Positions 16,099-24,978 of a stretch of DNA of 38,774 nt are shown here, one piece after another; positions within the stretch are counted from its first letter, which is position 1, and the number at the start of each line of letters is the position of its first letter. This DNA is from Caldimonas tepidiphila. GTDB lineage: Bacteria > Pseudomonadota > Gammaproteobacteria > Burkholderiales > Burkholderiaceae_C. The notes below the pieces were generated by a model. That model was given only the letters and a program-made list of their open reading frames with translations, had not been told where the DNA came from and ran no database searches. The stretch is taken from assembly GCF_003569765.1 (NCBI RefSeq), contig NZ_QXMG01000053.1, positions 1 through 38,774 of the forward strand. Direction: 5' to 3'. Made by a program: the position numbers and the translations under genes.

Positions 16099-16488
16099 TC
16101 AGGCGCCGCGCGCCTGCCGGTGCAGCAGGCGCCCCACCGCGATCTGTGCCGTCGCGGCCAGCACGAGCATCAGCAGCAGCCCCAGGCCCCACCCGATCCA
16201 GACCAGCGGCGCCAGCCAGCCCAATAGCGACCCGAGCAGCGGCAGCGCGTCGCGCAGCGCATCCAGGCTCCAGAGCAGGCTTTGCTGCATCGCCCGCAGC
16301 AACCCCGGATCGACCCACAGCGCGACCCACTCCGGCACCGGCCATGCAGCGGCGGCCCGGCCGAGGTTCTCTGCCTCGCCGGAGGCGAACACCGCCGCGG
16401 CCCATCCGGCCATCTCCGCCGCCACGAAGGCGCCGGCGGTCCACATCAGCGCCAGCAGGCCGAAGACCATCCAGATGAGGAGCTTCAT
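16099..16488 (-). CDS. Small polytopic membrane protein of unknown function
   Basis: A 129-residue protein with three hydrophobic stretches: about 3-24 (LIWMVFGLLALMWTAGAFVAAE), a weaker one near 26-36, and a long C-terminal pair in 80-118 (PLLGSLLGWLAPLVWIGWGLGLLLMLVLAATA). It is tryptophan-rich and ends in a short basic tail (HRQARGA). The ATG at 16488 has a GGGGAGGGG ribosome site, and a much longer upstream reading frame is arginine-rich noise. It lies nine bases before exoD and 28 bases after the HPF-like gene, forming a tight three-gene unit. I recognise no family for it. Confidence 0.75.
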   Translation of the reverse strand: MKLLIWMVFGLLALMWTAGAFVAAEMAGWAAAVFASGEAENLGRAAAAWPVPEWVALWVDPGLLRAMQQSLLWSLDALRDALPLLGSLLGWLAPLVWIGWGLGLLLMLVLAATAQIAVGRLLHRQARGA

Positions 16489-16516
16489 CGCCCCTCCCCC
16501 GCCCGTCCGTTCGGAC

Positions 16517-16912
16517 TCATGCCCATTCGCCGCCTCCTTCCATGTCCCGCTCGCATGCCGAGCCCCGGCGCGCCGGACTTCCGCCCGCGCGCGGCCCCCG
16601 CCGATCCGCACGGCGTTGCCGCTGCCAGGCCCGGACCAGCGCCTGGACGGCACTGTGCAGCGCCTGTGCGAGCGCGGCGCCGGCGCTCTGCGCCCGGCTG
16701 GTGACGACCAGCACACCGCGCGAGTGCGTCACGAGCGTCACCTGGCATTGCTGGTCGATGCCTCCACGGGGACCGTTGAGGTCACGTAGCAGGATGCGCG
16801 CCTGGATCACCTCCTGGGCCGCACGGCGGAGCATGAAGCGGGCGCGGGCCAGCGCTCCGTCCCGGAAGGACTGCGCGTCGTCCTGGCAGGGGGCATGGAT
16901 CCGGATCTGCAT
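16517..16912 (-). CDS. HPF/RaiA-like ribosome-associated protein
   Basis: A 131-residue protein. Residues 1-95 fit the short HPF/RaiA (sigma-54 modulation) fold: MQIRIHA, then RARFMLRRAAQEVIQARILLRDLNGPRGG, CQVTLVT, and the final helix AGAALAQALHSAVQALVRAW. Proteins of this kind bind the ribosome decoding centre in stationary phase. Some distant relatives have other roles, and the sequence here is divergent. The C-terminal 30 residues are arginine-, glycine- and proline-rich. The ATG at 16912 follows GAGGAG, which decides the start against a longer frame to 16939. It is the first gene of a three-gene minus-strand unit with a small membrane protein and ExoD. Confidence 0.78.
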   Translation of the reverse strand: MQIRIHAPCQDDAQSFRDGALARARFMLRRAAQEVIQARILLRDLNGPRGGIDQQCQVTLVTHSRGVLVVTSRAQSAGAALAQALHSAVQALVRAWQRQRRADRRGPRAGGSPARRGSACERDMEGGGEWA

Positions 16913-17102
16913 GACGGTTCTCCTCGTCGAGTGGGTCATGCCCGCACGGTAAGCGCTCGGACGCGCCGGAAAAACCAGATGCAGCCTGAGCTCAGGTCAG
17001 GATTTGCCGAAGTTTCGACCTTCCGTCCCGCAACTGCGGCCGGGCGGGCGCCGCGACTCTCCGGCACGCGCGGTACCGGATCGCAGCGCCCTCCCCTTCC
17101 CC

Positions 17103-18908
17103 TTACAGCTTGCCCGCGCCGGCCTTCGCCAGCACCTCGGCCTTGACGGCGCCCGTCGGCTGGGCCGTGTAGGCGTAGCTCGTGCCCGGCTTCCAGTAGT
17201 CATTCAGGGAACGCACCAGCACCGTGCTGCCGCCGGCCCGGCCCTGCGCTGCGGCGAGCAGGCTGCCGTCGGCGAGTGCCGTGCCGTTGAGCAGCGTGCC
17301 GATGTCCTGGAAGTAGGTGTCGCAGTCGGCGGCGGAGTAGCCTGCCGCGACGCACCTGTCGCGGTTGGCGGTGGTCGACGACACCGAGTCGCCCATCGTC
17401 AAGCGGGACGGCGTCGGCAGCGCGTCCCCGATGGCGCCGGGCAGGATCTCCAGCATATTGTTCTCGACGTAGAGCTTGGACGCGGTGCCGATCTGCCAGG
17501 CCACCGACCAGGCGTAGTCCGGCGAGGGCAGGCTGCTGCTCCGCGGCTTGAGCGTGCCGGTGTAGTAGTTGTTGTAGACGTGGACCTTGCCGAAGCGGCC
17601 GCGCGGCTGGCGCTGCACCGTGTCCTGGTAGTGGTTGTGGTGCAGCGTGACCGCGAGCTTGTCGGGGCCGTAGCTCGCCACCTCACGGTTGCCGTCGCTG
17701 AAGCGCTCCGCGACGTCGTTGCCGCCGATCAGGTGCGTCTTGTCGTGCTGGCGGAACTGGTTGTAGGAGATCGTGACGCGGTTGCCGAACATCGTCACGT
17801 CGACCAGGCCGTCGTGGTGCTGCACCTTCTGCTCGGGCACGTTGAAGGGCGCCGCCCAGGTCGGCACCGGCGGGTCCATCTTGTCGGGGCGGGCACCATC
17901 GCTGAAGGTGTTGCGGTCGATCCAGACGTTGGTGGCGTTGAGCACCGAGATCAGGTCGTACTCGGCGTTCCAGCGCCCGCCCCTGCGGCTCGGGCACTTG
18001 TGCGGGCCGGTGTCGGCGACCGCGTCGTAGACCTTGCGGCAACTGCCGGTGTTGAACTCGCTCGCGGTGATGCTGAACGAGTCCTTCGGGTCCCAGCCGG
18101 GGAACATGTCGTAGGAGTCCTCGAACGCGATGTTGCGGATCACGATGTTCTCCGCCCTGATGTTCTCGGCGAGCAGCGTCCGGCCCGCCGCGTCCTTGCC
18201 CGAGCCGAAGCTGAAGTCGCCCAGGCGCAGGTTGCCATTCATGATGCGGGCGTCGCTGCCGAGGCCGAGGATGGACGTGTTGGAGCCGACGCGCAGCACC
18301 ACGCGCCGGGCCTGCTCGTTCGCGAAGCAGGCACGCTGGCCCTCGAGCGTGAGCTTGCCGTCGGCATCGGTGAAGGGCAGCAGCGGCGGCCGGTTGTCGG
18401 CCTCCAGCGACTGCCTGATCCACAGGTTCGGGTCGTAGGCCGCCTTGTACGCGGCGTCGAACTCGGCGAACGAGGCGTAGCTCGTCTCGCACTTGCGCAT
18501 GTAGTCCTCGTGCGTCAGCGGCACGCCCTCGTCGTCGACGTTGAGGTCCACGGTGCCGCTGATGTAGATGATCTTCCTCGTGTTGTCGGGACGTGCCGCG
18601 AGCGGGTCGTCCACCACCTTGCCGTACAGCGCCTTGACGAGCTGCTGCCGGTTCTTCACGACGTAGACATGCTTGGCGTCGGCGCCCTCGCCGCCGGTGA
18701 CCGGGTAGCTGCCGCCGTCCGCGCCGACGGTGGCCCAGCCGTCCGCTCCGAGCGACGAGGGCGGGTTCGCAACCTTCTTCGCCGCGATCGGCGTGCGCGC
18801 CGGGCCGTCGCCGGCCTCCCCGCCGCCGCCGCAGGCGGACAGCAGCGCGGCGAGGCACGCCAGGGTGATCGTGGTGACGGCAGGGCGCCGGATGTCGGAA
18901 TTGTTCAT
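17103..18908 (-). CDS. Pectate lyase, family PL1, lipoprotein
   Basis: A 601-residue secreted enzyme that cleaves polygalacturonate by beta-elimination. The signal peptide ends in a lipobox LLSAC, with Cys26 as the lipidation site, followed by a Gly run and a linker. The right-handed beta-helix has WIDRNTFSDG, DGLVDVTMFGNRVTISYNQF (near residue 367, Ca2+-binding Asp) and the PL1 active-site stretch RQPRGRFGKVHVYNNYY (near residue 436) with the catalytic Arg. Cysteines near residues 155-305 may form disulfides. At 601 residues it exceeds single-domain PL1 enzymes because of an N-terminal extension and inserts. It follows the pectinesterase gene by 44 bases, so the two work in sequence: demethylation, then cleavage. 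Confidence 0.93.
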   Translation of the reverse strand: MNNSDIRRPAVTTITLACLAALLSACGGGGEAGDGPARTPIAAKKVANPPSSLGADGWATVGADGGSYPVTGGEGADAKHVYVVKNRQQLVKALYGKVVDDPLAARPDNTRKIIYISGTVDLNVDDEGVPLTHEDYMRKCETSYASFAEFDAAYKAAYDPNLWIRQSLEADNRPPLLPFTDADGKLTLEGQRACFANEQARRVVLRVGSNTSILGLGSDARIMNGNLRLGDFSFGSGKDAAGRTLLAENIRAENIVIRNIAFEDSYDMFPGWDPKDSFSITASEFNTGSCRKVYDAVADTGPHKCPSRRGGRWNAEYDLISVLNATNVWIDRNTFSDGARPDKMDPPVPTWAAPFNVPEQKVQHHDGLVDVTMFGNRVTISYNQFRQHDKTHLIGGNDVAERFSDGNREVASYGPDKLAVTLHHNHYQDTVQRQPRGRFGKVHVYNNYYTGTLKPRSSSLPSPDYAWSVAWQIGTASKLYVENNMLEILPGAIGDALPTPSRLTMGDSVSSTTANRDRCVAAGYSAADCDTYFQDIGTLLNGTALADGSLLAAAQGRAGGSTVLVRSLNDYWKPGTSYAYTAQPTGAVKAEVLAKAGAGKL

Positions 18909-18952
18909 GGGTTCGCTGGGGTGGGTGCTGTGGGAAATCGGAGCGGCGGCGT

Positions 18953-20209
18953 TCAGCGCGCGGGCGCGTTGTGGAACTCGGCGAAGCGGTTGCCCTCGGC
19001 GCTGTAGGCGCGGCCCGAGGTGGACCGGGCCCAGGGGTCGAGCGGGCGGATGTGCGCGCCGAGCGTGCTGTTGCGGATCAGCAGCTGGCCGTTCGGCGAG
19101 CGGCCGGCGACGTAGGGATTGGTGGCGGCGTTGACCCCCTCGTCCCAGGCGCGGCCGAGGTGGATCGTGCCGGCGGGCGCGCCCGCGTCGGCGGTGAGCT
19201 CGCTGTTGATGATCAGCATGCCGTAGCGGTGCAGCGGCGAGGTGCTCGGCGCCAGCATCGCGGTGCCCTGGCCGACGGGCAGCCGGGTGCTCAGGTAGTG
19301 CAGCGTGCAGCGGTGCAGCACCATCGTGCCGCGGCCGAAGACGAAGTCGACGTCGCCCTCGACATGGCAGTCGCGGAAGTAGGCGCGCGAGACGGTCGAG
19401 GCATTGGCCGTCTTCACGTAGAGCGAGTCCTGGTGGCCGAGCACGCGCACCCGGTCGAACACGAGCCGGTCGGCCTGCGTCATCAGCGCCACCGCCTGCG
19501 CGCCGCTCGAGCCCGAGGCCCCGGCCGGGTAGCCGCTGCCGTGGACCACGTCCTTCATCGCGTCGTTGGCGAAGGTGAGGTTCTTGGCGTGGAAGTCGTC
19601 GCTGTAGATCGCGACCGAGGCGCTGCCGCTGGTGCCGTAGGTGCGCGACGACAGGCTCGGGTTGCAGGGGTTGGCCGACTCGACGTTCGCCACCTTGGGG
19701 CGGCCGTTGTAGTTGCCGTTGACGATCACGACCTCGCCGGCATCGGCGCCCGCGCCGTAGAGCGTGATCGGCGCCTTGTCTCGCACGCACACCAGCTCTC
19801 GGTAGGTGCCGGGCTTGACGAGGATGAAGTGGCGCGGCGCGCCGCTCGCCGCGGCCGGCACCGCGTCGAGCGCCGCCTGCACCGTCGTGTGGGTGCCGCT
19901 GCCGTCGGCCGCGACGACGAAGTCCGGCGTGAAGCTCGCCACCTCGCCCACTTCCGGCGGCATCCAGCCATCGGTGCTCAGGCCGCTGCCGTCGCTGCCG
20001 AGCTGGCCCGCCTGCGCGAAGTAGCGCGCGATCGTGTACTGCGCGGCCTCCTGTCCGTCGAGCTGGGGCCGCGTGGCGGTGCCGGCCGGCGGCTTCGCCA
20101 AGGGCGCCTCCCGGGTTTCGGCCGCACCGCCACCGCCTCCGCCGCAGGCGCTCAGGAAGGCGGAGGCGACCAGGGCGGCGACGAGGCCGAGCCGGAATGG
20201 AGACTGCAT
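18953..20209 (-). CDS. Pectinesterase, family CE8, lipoprotein
   Basis: A 418-residue secreted pectin methylesterase. A lipoprotein signal ends FLSAC (Cys22) and is followed by a Gly run. The beta-helix carries the CE8 signatures in order: a start like VAADGSGTHTTVQAALDAVP, QAVAL near residue 240, GHQDSLY with the acid/base Asp near 258, DVDFVFGRG with the nucleophile Asp near 288, and LGRAWDEG with the Arg near 352. It removes methyl esters so that the downstream pectate lyase can act. The ATG at 20209 follows GAGAGGA; an ATG 36 bases upstream would put that ribosome site inside the gene. It is the first gene of a two-gene pectin-degradation operon, preceded by a KdgR-like palindrome. Confidence 0.93.
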   Translation of the reverse strand: MQSPFRLGLVAALVASAFLSACGGGGGGAAETREAPLAKPPAGTATRPQLDGQEAAQYTIARYFAQAGQLGSDGSGLSTDGWMPPEVGEVASFTPDFVVAADGSGTHTTVQAALDAVPAAASGAPRHFILVKPGTYRELVCVRDKAPITLYGAGADAGEVVIVNGNYNGRPKVANVESANPCNPSLSSRTYGTSGSASVAIYSDDFHAKNLTFANDAMKDVVHGSGYPAGASGSSGAQAVALMTQADRLVFDRVRVLGHQDSLYVKTANASTVSRAYFRDCHVEGDVDFVFGRGTMVLHRCTLHYLSTRLPVGQGTAMLAPSTSPLHRYGMLIINSELTADAGAPAGTIHLGRAWDEGVNAATNPYVAGRSPNGQLLIRNSTLGAHIRPLDPWARSTSGRAYSAEGNRFAEFHNAPAR

Positions 20210-20262
20210 GGAGGGGTCCTCTCTGGTGAAGTGCGGCGCCATCGGGGGCGGAACAATAAATT

Positions 20263-20275
20263 GAAACGACGTTTC
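20263..20275. promoter_or_regulatory. KdgR-like operator candidate of the pectin operon
   Basis: GAAACGACGTTTC is a perfect 6+1+6 palindrome. Read with its flank it is TGAAAC-GAC-GTTTCG, close to the enterobacterial KdgR core TGAAAC-N3-GTTTCA. It begins 53 bases upstream of the pectinesterase ATG and directly abuts the -10 candidate, a position suited to repression. The regulator identity is inferred. Confidence 0.5.
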
Positions 20276-20281
20276 GTTATA
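20276..20281 (-). promoter_or_regulatory. -10 element candidate for the pectin operon
   Basis: On the minus strand this reads TATAAC, five of six bases of the sigma-70 -10 element. No good -35 box stands 17 bases upstream, so an activator may be required. The palindrome at 20263 follows it immediately. Confidence 0.4.
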
Positions 20282-20771
20282 GGACATCGTATGAGTGGAG
20301 CGAGCGAAAGACATCCTCGACAACCCCGATAGCGGCGCCTCCTTGATCTTTGGTAAGACCGTCTTCCTGCAGATCAGAGGATGAGCCTGGACGCTCCCCT
20401 CCCTGGGGAGGTTGGCGCCCAAGCGCGGCAAGGAGTTACGACGACGTACTTCTTCTGACGGTGTTCGAGCGGAGGGGGCGCGCAGCGACACGGAGGGCGG
20501 GACTGCGGCGCCATGGGGTGGCGGCGCGGTCCGGCCTGCGCACGCGATGTGCAGCGCGCTGCGCCGGGGCTGGCGCGCAAGGGGGGAGCGCCTGCGCGGC
20601 GACGAGCGCGCAGGGCAAGGCTCGGGAAGGACGGCCCAGCAGGGGCCGGCCGATGGACGGGCGCTCTTGCGGCGAACCCGGCGGGGTGCACGCCGGCCCG
20701 GACAGCGCCGTGCCCGGGGGACAGGCGTGGCGGGACGGCCGCTGCGCCTCCTGCCTACGCCGATGGCGGGC
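20282..20771. other. Gene-free region upstream of the pectin operon
   Basis: Between the pectin promoter and the end of the acyl-CoA synthetase gene no credible coding sequence was found. All frames are arginine- and alanine-rich with no family resemblance. The only structured element noted is TTTGGTAAGACCGTCTT (20350-20365 area), which has a PdhR/FadR-like TTGGT-N3-ACC core and the small palindrome AAGAC-C-GTCTT (20355-20365). Confidence 0.4.
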
Positions 20772-22439
20772 TCACGCGTTGCGCGTGGCGTTCTCCGCGT
20801 CCTGCAGCGCCCGCCACTGCACCTTGCCGGTGCCGGACTTGGGCAGCGAGTCGGCGAACTGGACGATGCGCGGCGCCTTGTAGGCGGCCATGTTCTCGTG
20901 GGCCCACTCGACGAGCTGCTGCTCGGTGACCTGCCCGCGCTGCGCCTCGCGCAGCACGACGATCGCCTTGACCGTCTCGCCGCGCTTGTCGTCCTTCGCC
21001 GCAATCACGCAGGCCTCCTGGATGGCCGGGTGGCGGTAGAGCAGCGCCTCGACCTCGGCCGGCCAGACCTTGAAGCCCGAGGCGTTGATCATCCGCTTCA
21101 AGCGGTCGACCATGAAGAAGTAGCCGTCCTCGTCGGTGCGCGCGAGGTCGCCCGTGCGCAGGAAGGGCTTGCCGTCGATCTCGACGAAGCTCGCGCGCGT
21201 CGCGTCGGGCTTGCCCCAGTAGCCCTGCATCACCTGCGTGCCGTTGACGACGATCTCGCCGACCTCGCCGGGCGGCAGCTCCCGGAAGTCGTTCGGATCG
21301 ACCACGCGCGCGTCGACGCCGAAGATCGGGATGCCCAGGCACTGCTTCTTCGGCCGCTGCGGCGGGTTGATGTGCGTCGGCGCGATCGTCTCGGACATGC
21401 CGTAGCCCTCGACGTAGTCGAGGCCGAGCAGGTCCTTCATGCGCTGCGCCACCGCGTCGGGCATCGCCGCGCCGCCGCCGCTGATGCGCCGCAGCGAGGA
21501 CAGGTCGAACTCCGTCACCTTCGGGTGCGACAGCATGTCCACCACCATCGCCGCGATCAGGCTCAGGTTGCTGATGCGGTAGCGCTCGACGCAGCGCAGC
21601 GCCGCCTCGCGGTCCCAGCGCGGCAGCAGCACCACCGTCGCGCCGAGGTAGAGCGGGCCGTTCATGCAGCCCTCCATGCCGGTGACGTGGAACAGCGGCA
21701 GCGTGGCGAGGAAGACCGAGTCCGGCGAGGTCGAGAACCAGGTCATCGACGACACGGCGTTGAACATCGTGCTGCGGTGCGTGTGCATGCAGCCCTTCGG
21801 GTGGCCGGTGGTGCCCGAGGTGTAGGGCATCACGCACAGGTCCTCGGGGCCGGTGTCGAGCGGGCGGGGGCGCAGGTCGCGCGCCAGCGCCTCGCTCCAG
21901 GCCACCGCGCCCGCGTCCGTCACCGGCTGGCGCGGCGCCTTGACGAACTCGGGCAGCGGCAGCTCGGTCGGCACCTTCAGGTAGTCGGCGTAGCAGGCGA
22001 CGACGAGGTGCCTGAGGCCGCGCTGCAGCGGCGGCGCGACGTGGCGGTACAGGTCCTGCGGCACGAGCGCCGTGGTCGCGCCGGCATCGTCGACGTAGTG
22101 CTGCAGCTCGTCGGTGAGGTTCATCGGGTTGACCGGCACGACGACCGCGCCGGCGCGCAGGATCGCGTAGTAGCCGATCACGAACTGCGGGCTGTTCTGC
22201 ATGTAGAGCAGCACGCGGTCGCCGCGCTTGACGCCGCACTCCTGCTGCAGGTAGCCGGCGAGGCGCTCGCACTCGTCGCGGAACTCGGCGTAGCCGATCT
22301 GCGTGTCGTAGAAGACCAGGAAGGGCTTGTCCGGGTAGCGGCGCGCCGCGACCTCGACGTTGTAGTAGAGGTTGGTCTCGGGCACCGTCAGGTGCAGGGG
22401 CAAGGCGGTCGGCCAGTGAGCGAGATGGCGGTCGGACAT
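20772..22439 (-). CDS. Long/medium-chain acyl-CoA synthetase (AMP-forming)
   Basis: A 555-residue adenylate-forming ligase that activates a carboxylic acid to its CoA thioester through an acyl-AMP. Motifs: the P-loop YTSGTTGHPKG near residue 203, GYGMSET near 346, FLRTGDLARTDEDGYFFMVDR with the hinge near 430, and the catalytic C-terminal Lys in SGTGKVQW near 538. The start MSDRHLAHW at 22439 has GGAG about 13 bases upstream. It is 155 bases after the acyl-CoA dehydrogenase gene, so it may be the last gene of the operon or carry its own promoter. In the levulinate pathway the matching activity is LvaE. The chain length and type of acid cannot be told. Confidence 0.92.
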   Translation of the reverse strand: MSDRHLAHWPTALPLHLTVPETNLYYNVEVAARRYPDKPFLVFYDTQIGYAEFRDECERLAGYLQQECGVKRGDRVLLYMQNSPQFVIGYYAILRAGAVVVPVNPMNLTDELQHYVDDAGATTALVPQDLYRHVAPPLQRGLRHLVVACYADYLKVPTELPLPEFVKAPRQPVTDAGAVAWSEALARDLRPRPLDTGPEDLCVMPYTSGTTGHPKGCMHTHRSTMFNAVSSMTWFSTSPDSVFLATLPLFHVTGMEGCMNGPLYLGATVVLLPRWDREAALRCVERYRISNLSLIAAMVVDMLSHPKVTEFDLSSLRRISGGGAAMPDAVAQRMKDLLGLDYVEGYGMSETIAPTHINPPQRPKKQCLGIPIFGVDARVVDPNDFRELPPGEVGEIVVNGTQVMQGYWGKPDATRASFVEIDGKPFLRTGDLARTDEDGYFFMVDRLKRMINASGFKVWPAEVEALLYRHPAIQEACVIAAKDDKRGETVKAIVVLREAQRGQVTEQQLVEWAHENMAAYKAPRIVQFADSLPKSGTGKVQWRALQDAENATRNA

Positions 22440-22594
22440 TGGGGGAGGACTCCAGCCGGGTTTCACGGGGACGAGCTCCGCCCGCCGCCGCGGGCCGCCC
22501 GGGCCTCGCGGCCGGGGCCGCCCGCGGCGGGGCGCGGGGGAAACGATCGGGGAGGACGGGCGTCGGCGTGCCCGTCCCGCGGGGCGCGGCCCGC

Positions 22595-23821
22595 TCAGCG
22601 CGCCGTCATGTAGCGCTCGAGCTCGAGCTTGCCGATCTGGTTGCGGTGCACCTCGTCGGGGCCGTCAGCGAAGCGCAGGGTGCGCGCCTGCGCGTAGGCG
22701 GCGGCGAGCGGGAAGTCGTCGCAGACGCCGCCGCCGCCGTGCGCCTGGATCGCCCAGTCGATCACCTGACAGGCCATCGTCGGCGCGGCCACCTTGATCA
22801 TCGCGATCTCCTTCTTCGCGACCTTGTTGCCCACCGTGTCCATCATCCAGGCGGCGTTGAGCACCAGGAAGCGCGCCTGGTCGATCAGGATGCGCGCGTT
22901 GGCGATGCGCTCGCGCGTCACGCCCTGGTCCGACAGCGGCCGCCCGAAAGGCCGGCGCGACAGCGCGCGGCGGCACATCAGCTCGAGCGCGCGCTCCGCG
23001 AGGCCGATCAGGCGCATGCAGTGGTGGATGCGGCCGGGGCCGAGCCGCCCCTGCGCGATCTCGAAGCCGCGGCCCTCGCCGAGCAGCACGTTCGTGACCG
23101 GCACGCGCACGTTCTCGAAGCTCATCTCGCCGTGGCCGTGCGGCGCGTGGTCGTAGCCGAAGACGTTGAGCGGGCGCTCCATCCTCACGCCCGGCGTCTT
23201 CATCGGCACTAGGATCATCGACTGCTGGCTGTGGCGGCTCGGGTTGTCCGGGTCGGTCTTGCCCATGAAGATCAGGATCTCGCAGCGCGGGTCGGGCGCG
23301 CCCGAGGTCCACCACTTGCGCGCGTTGATCACGTACTCGTCGCCGTCGCGCTCGATGCGCGCCTCGATGTTGGTGGCATCCGACGACGCCACCGCGGGCT
23401 CGGTCATCGCGAAGGCCGAGCGGATCTTTCCGTCCAGCAGCGGCAGCAGCCACTGGCGCTGCTGTTCCTCGTTCGCGTAGCGCACCAGCGTCTCCATGTT
23501 GCCGGTGTCGGGTGCGGAGCAGTTGAAGGCTTCGGGCGCGATGTGCGAGCGGCCCATGATCTCGCACAGCGGCGCGTACTCGAGGTTGGTGAGGCCCGCG
23601 CCGTACTTCGACTCGGGCAGGAACAGGTTCCACAGGCCCTGCTCGCGCGCCTTCTCCTTCAGGCGCTCCATCACCCGGGTCGGCACCCAGGGGTTGCCGG
23701 CGGCGCGGTTGGCCTCCACCTCGTCGTGGTAGGTGGCCTCGTTGGGATAGATGTGCTCCTCCATGAAGGCGCCGAGGCGCTTCTGCAGGTCCTGCACCTT
23801 CGGCGAGTACGAGAAATCCAT
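22595..23821 (-). CDS. Acyl-CoA dehydrogenase family protein, ACAD10/11-like
   Basis: A 408-residue flavoprotein. Landmarks: the N-terminal helical domain ([20 protein letters not shown]), [20 protein letters not shown] in the central beta domain (about residues 142-161), and the C-terminal helices [32 protein letters not shown] and [20 protein letters not shown]. This sequence type accompanies APH-like kinases in ACAD10/11 and in the bacterial levulinate protein LvaC, where the phosphorylated 4-hydroxyacyl-CoA is converted to a 3-hydroxyacyl-CoA. The APH-like kinase gene lies 44 bases upstream in the same operon, which supports that role here. A plain 2,3-dehydrogenase is the alternative. 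The start has a GGAGAC ribosome site. Confidence 0.92.
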   Translation of the reverse strand: MDFSYSPKVQDLQKRLGAFMEEHIYPNEATYHDEVEANRAAGNPWVPTRVMERLKEKAREQGLWNLFLPESKYGAGLTNLEYAPLCEIMGRSHIAPEAFNCSAPDTGNMETLVRYANEEQQRQWLLPLLDGKIRSAFAMTEPAVASSDATNIEARIERDGDEYVINARKWWTSGAPDPRCEILIFMGKTDPDNPSRHSQQSMILVPMKTPGVRMERPLNVFGYDHAPHGHGEMSFENVRVPVTNVLLGEGRGFEIAQGRLGPGRIHHCMRLIGLAERALELMCRRALSRRPFGRPLSDQGVTRERIANARILIDQARFLVLNAAWMMDTVGNKVAKKEIAMIKVAAPTMACQVIDWAIQAHGGGGVCDDFPLAAAYAQARTLRFADGPDEVHRNQIGKLELERYMTAR

Positions 23822-23865
23822 CGCTGTCTCCTGTCCTGTGGTCCGTTGTGTTGGAGGGATCGTGT

Positions 23866-24963
23866 TCAGGCGCGCGCCAGCAGCCGCTCGACCGCGGCCC
23901 AGGCCTGCTCGGCCAGCGGCCGGGCGCGCTTGCCGGTGGCCACCGCCTCGGCGCTCGACGCGTTGCCCTGCAGCGCGCGGGCGGCCACGCCCTGCAGGAT
24001 GCCGGTGAGGCGGAACATGTTGAAGACCATGTAGTACTCCCAGTCGCGCTCGGGGATGCCCTCGCGGCCGGTGCGGCGGCAGTAGGCCGCCACGTACTCG
24101 GCCTCGGTGGGGATGCCGAGCGCGGCGAGGTCGGCGTCGGCGAGGCCGCGCGACGTGGGCCCCTGCGTCATGCGCCAGCTCATGCAGTGGTAGGCGAAGT
24201 CGGCGAGCGGGTGGCCGAGCGTCGACAGCTCCCAGTCCAGCACCGCGACGATGCGCGGCTGCTGCGCGTCGAAGATCACGTTGTCGAGCCGGTAGTCGCC
24301 GTGGACGATGCGCGTCTCGTCGCCGGCCGGGATGTTCTTCGGCAGCCACTCGATCAGGTTCTCGACCGCCTCGATGCGCTCGGTCTCCGACGCGCGGTAC
24401 TGCTTGGTCCAGCGCGCGACCTGGCGCTCGAGGTAGCCGCCGGCCTTGCCGTAGTCGCCGAGGCCCGCCGCCACCGGGTCGACCTGATGCAGCGCCGCGA
24501 TGACGCGGTTCATCTCGTCGTACATCGCGCCGCGCTGCGCGGGGCTCATGCCGGGCAGCTGCGGGTCCCACAGCACGCGGCCCGGCACGTGGTCCATCAG
24601 GTAGAAGGCGGTGCCGATGACCGAGTCGTCCTCGCACAGCGCGTGGGTGCGCGGCACCGGCACCTCGGTCGCGCCGAGCGCGGTGATGACGCGGTACTCG
24701 CGGTCCACCGCGTGCGCCGAGGGCAAGAGCTTGCCCGGCGGCTTGCGGCGCATCACGTAGTGGCGCTCGCCCGCGCGCACGAGAAAGGTCGGGTTGGACT
24801 GCCCGCCCTTGAACTGCTCGACCTGCAGCTCGCCGTCGAAGTCCCCGACCTTCTCGCGGATGAAGGCGGCGAGGCGCGCGACGTCGAAGGCGTGCTGCGG
24901 CGCGACGGGCCGGGTGCCGACGAAGCGGTCTTCGAGCGTCGGCGCGGAAGTGGCATTGCTCAT
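23866..24963 (-). CDS. APH-family phosphotransferase, acyl-CoA kinase-like (LvaA/ACAD10-type)
   Basis: A 365-residue kinase with the aminoglycoside-phosphotransferase fold. It opens with [27 protein letters not shown] (nucleotide-binding N-lobe), with YVMRRKPPG containing the ATP-contacting Lys. The catalytic loop HGDYRLDN is near residue 221, and the metal-binding Asp is in [19 protein letters not shown] near 241. In ACAD10/11 and LvaA such domains phosphorylate the 4-hydroxyl of hydroxyacyl-CoA, and antibiotic resistance is not implied. It is followed closely by the ACAD partner and preceded by an SDR 15 bases upstream. The ATG at 24963 has the ribosome site GGGAGG. No LvaB-like small partner gene was found. 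Confidence 0.9.
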   Translation of the reverse strand: MSNATSAPTLEDRFVGTRPVAPQHAFDVARLAAFIREKVGDFDGELQVEQFKGGQSNPTFLVRAGERHYVMRRKPPGKLLPSAHAVDREYRVITALGATEVPVPRTHALCEDDSVIGTAFYLMDHVPGRVLWDPQLPGMSPAQRGAMYDEMNRVIAALHQVDPVAAGLGDYGKAGGYLERQVARWTKQYRASETERIEAVENLIEWLPKNIPAGDETRIVHGDYRLDNVIFDAQQPRIVAVLDWELSTLGHPLADFAYHCMSWRMTQGPTSRGLADADLAALGIPTEAEYVAAYCRRTGREGIPERDWEYYMVFNMFRLTGILQGVAARALQGNASSAEAVATGKRARPLAEQAWAAVERLLARA

Positions 24964-24978
24964 CGGCCCGGCCTCCCT

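Noticed and set aside
18909-19790. A long N-terminal extension of the pectate lyase frame (to 19790)
   Set aside because: The extension runs through the pectinesterase gene in another frame. The lipoprotein signal at 18908 marks the real start.
20350-20883. Several open frames of 100-180 residues in the gap before the acyl-CoA synthetase
   Set aside because: Arg/Ala/Gly-rich composition, no domain, no ribosome sites, and conflicting frames on both strands.
23866-24963. Aminoglycoside resistance gene
   Set aside because: The APH fold is present, but its operon with acyl-CoA enzymes and its ACAD10-like sequence point to acyl-CoA metabolism.
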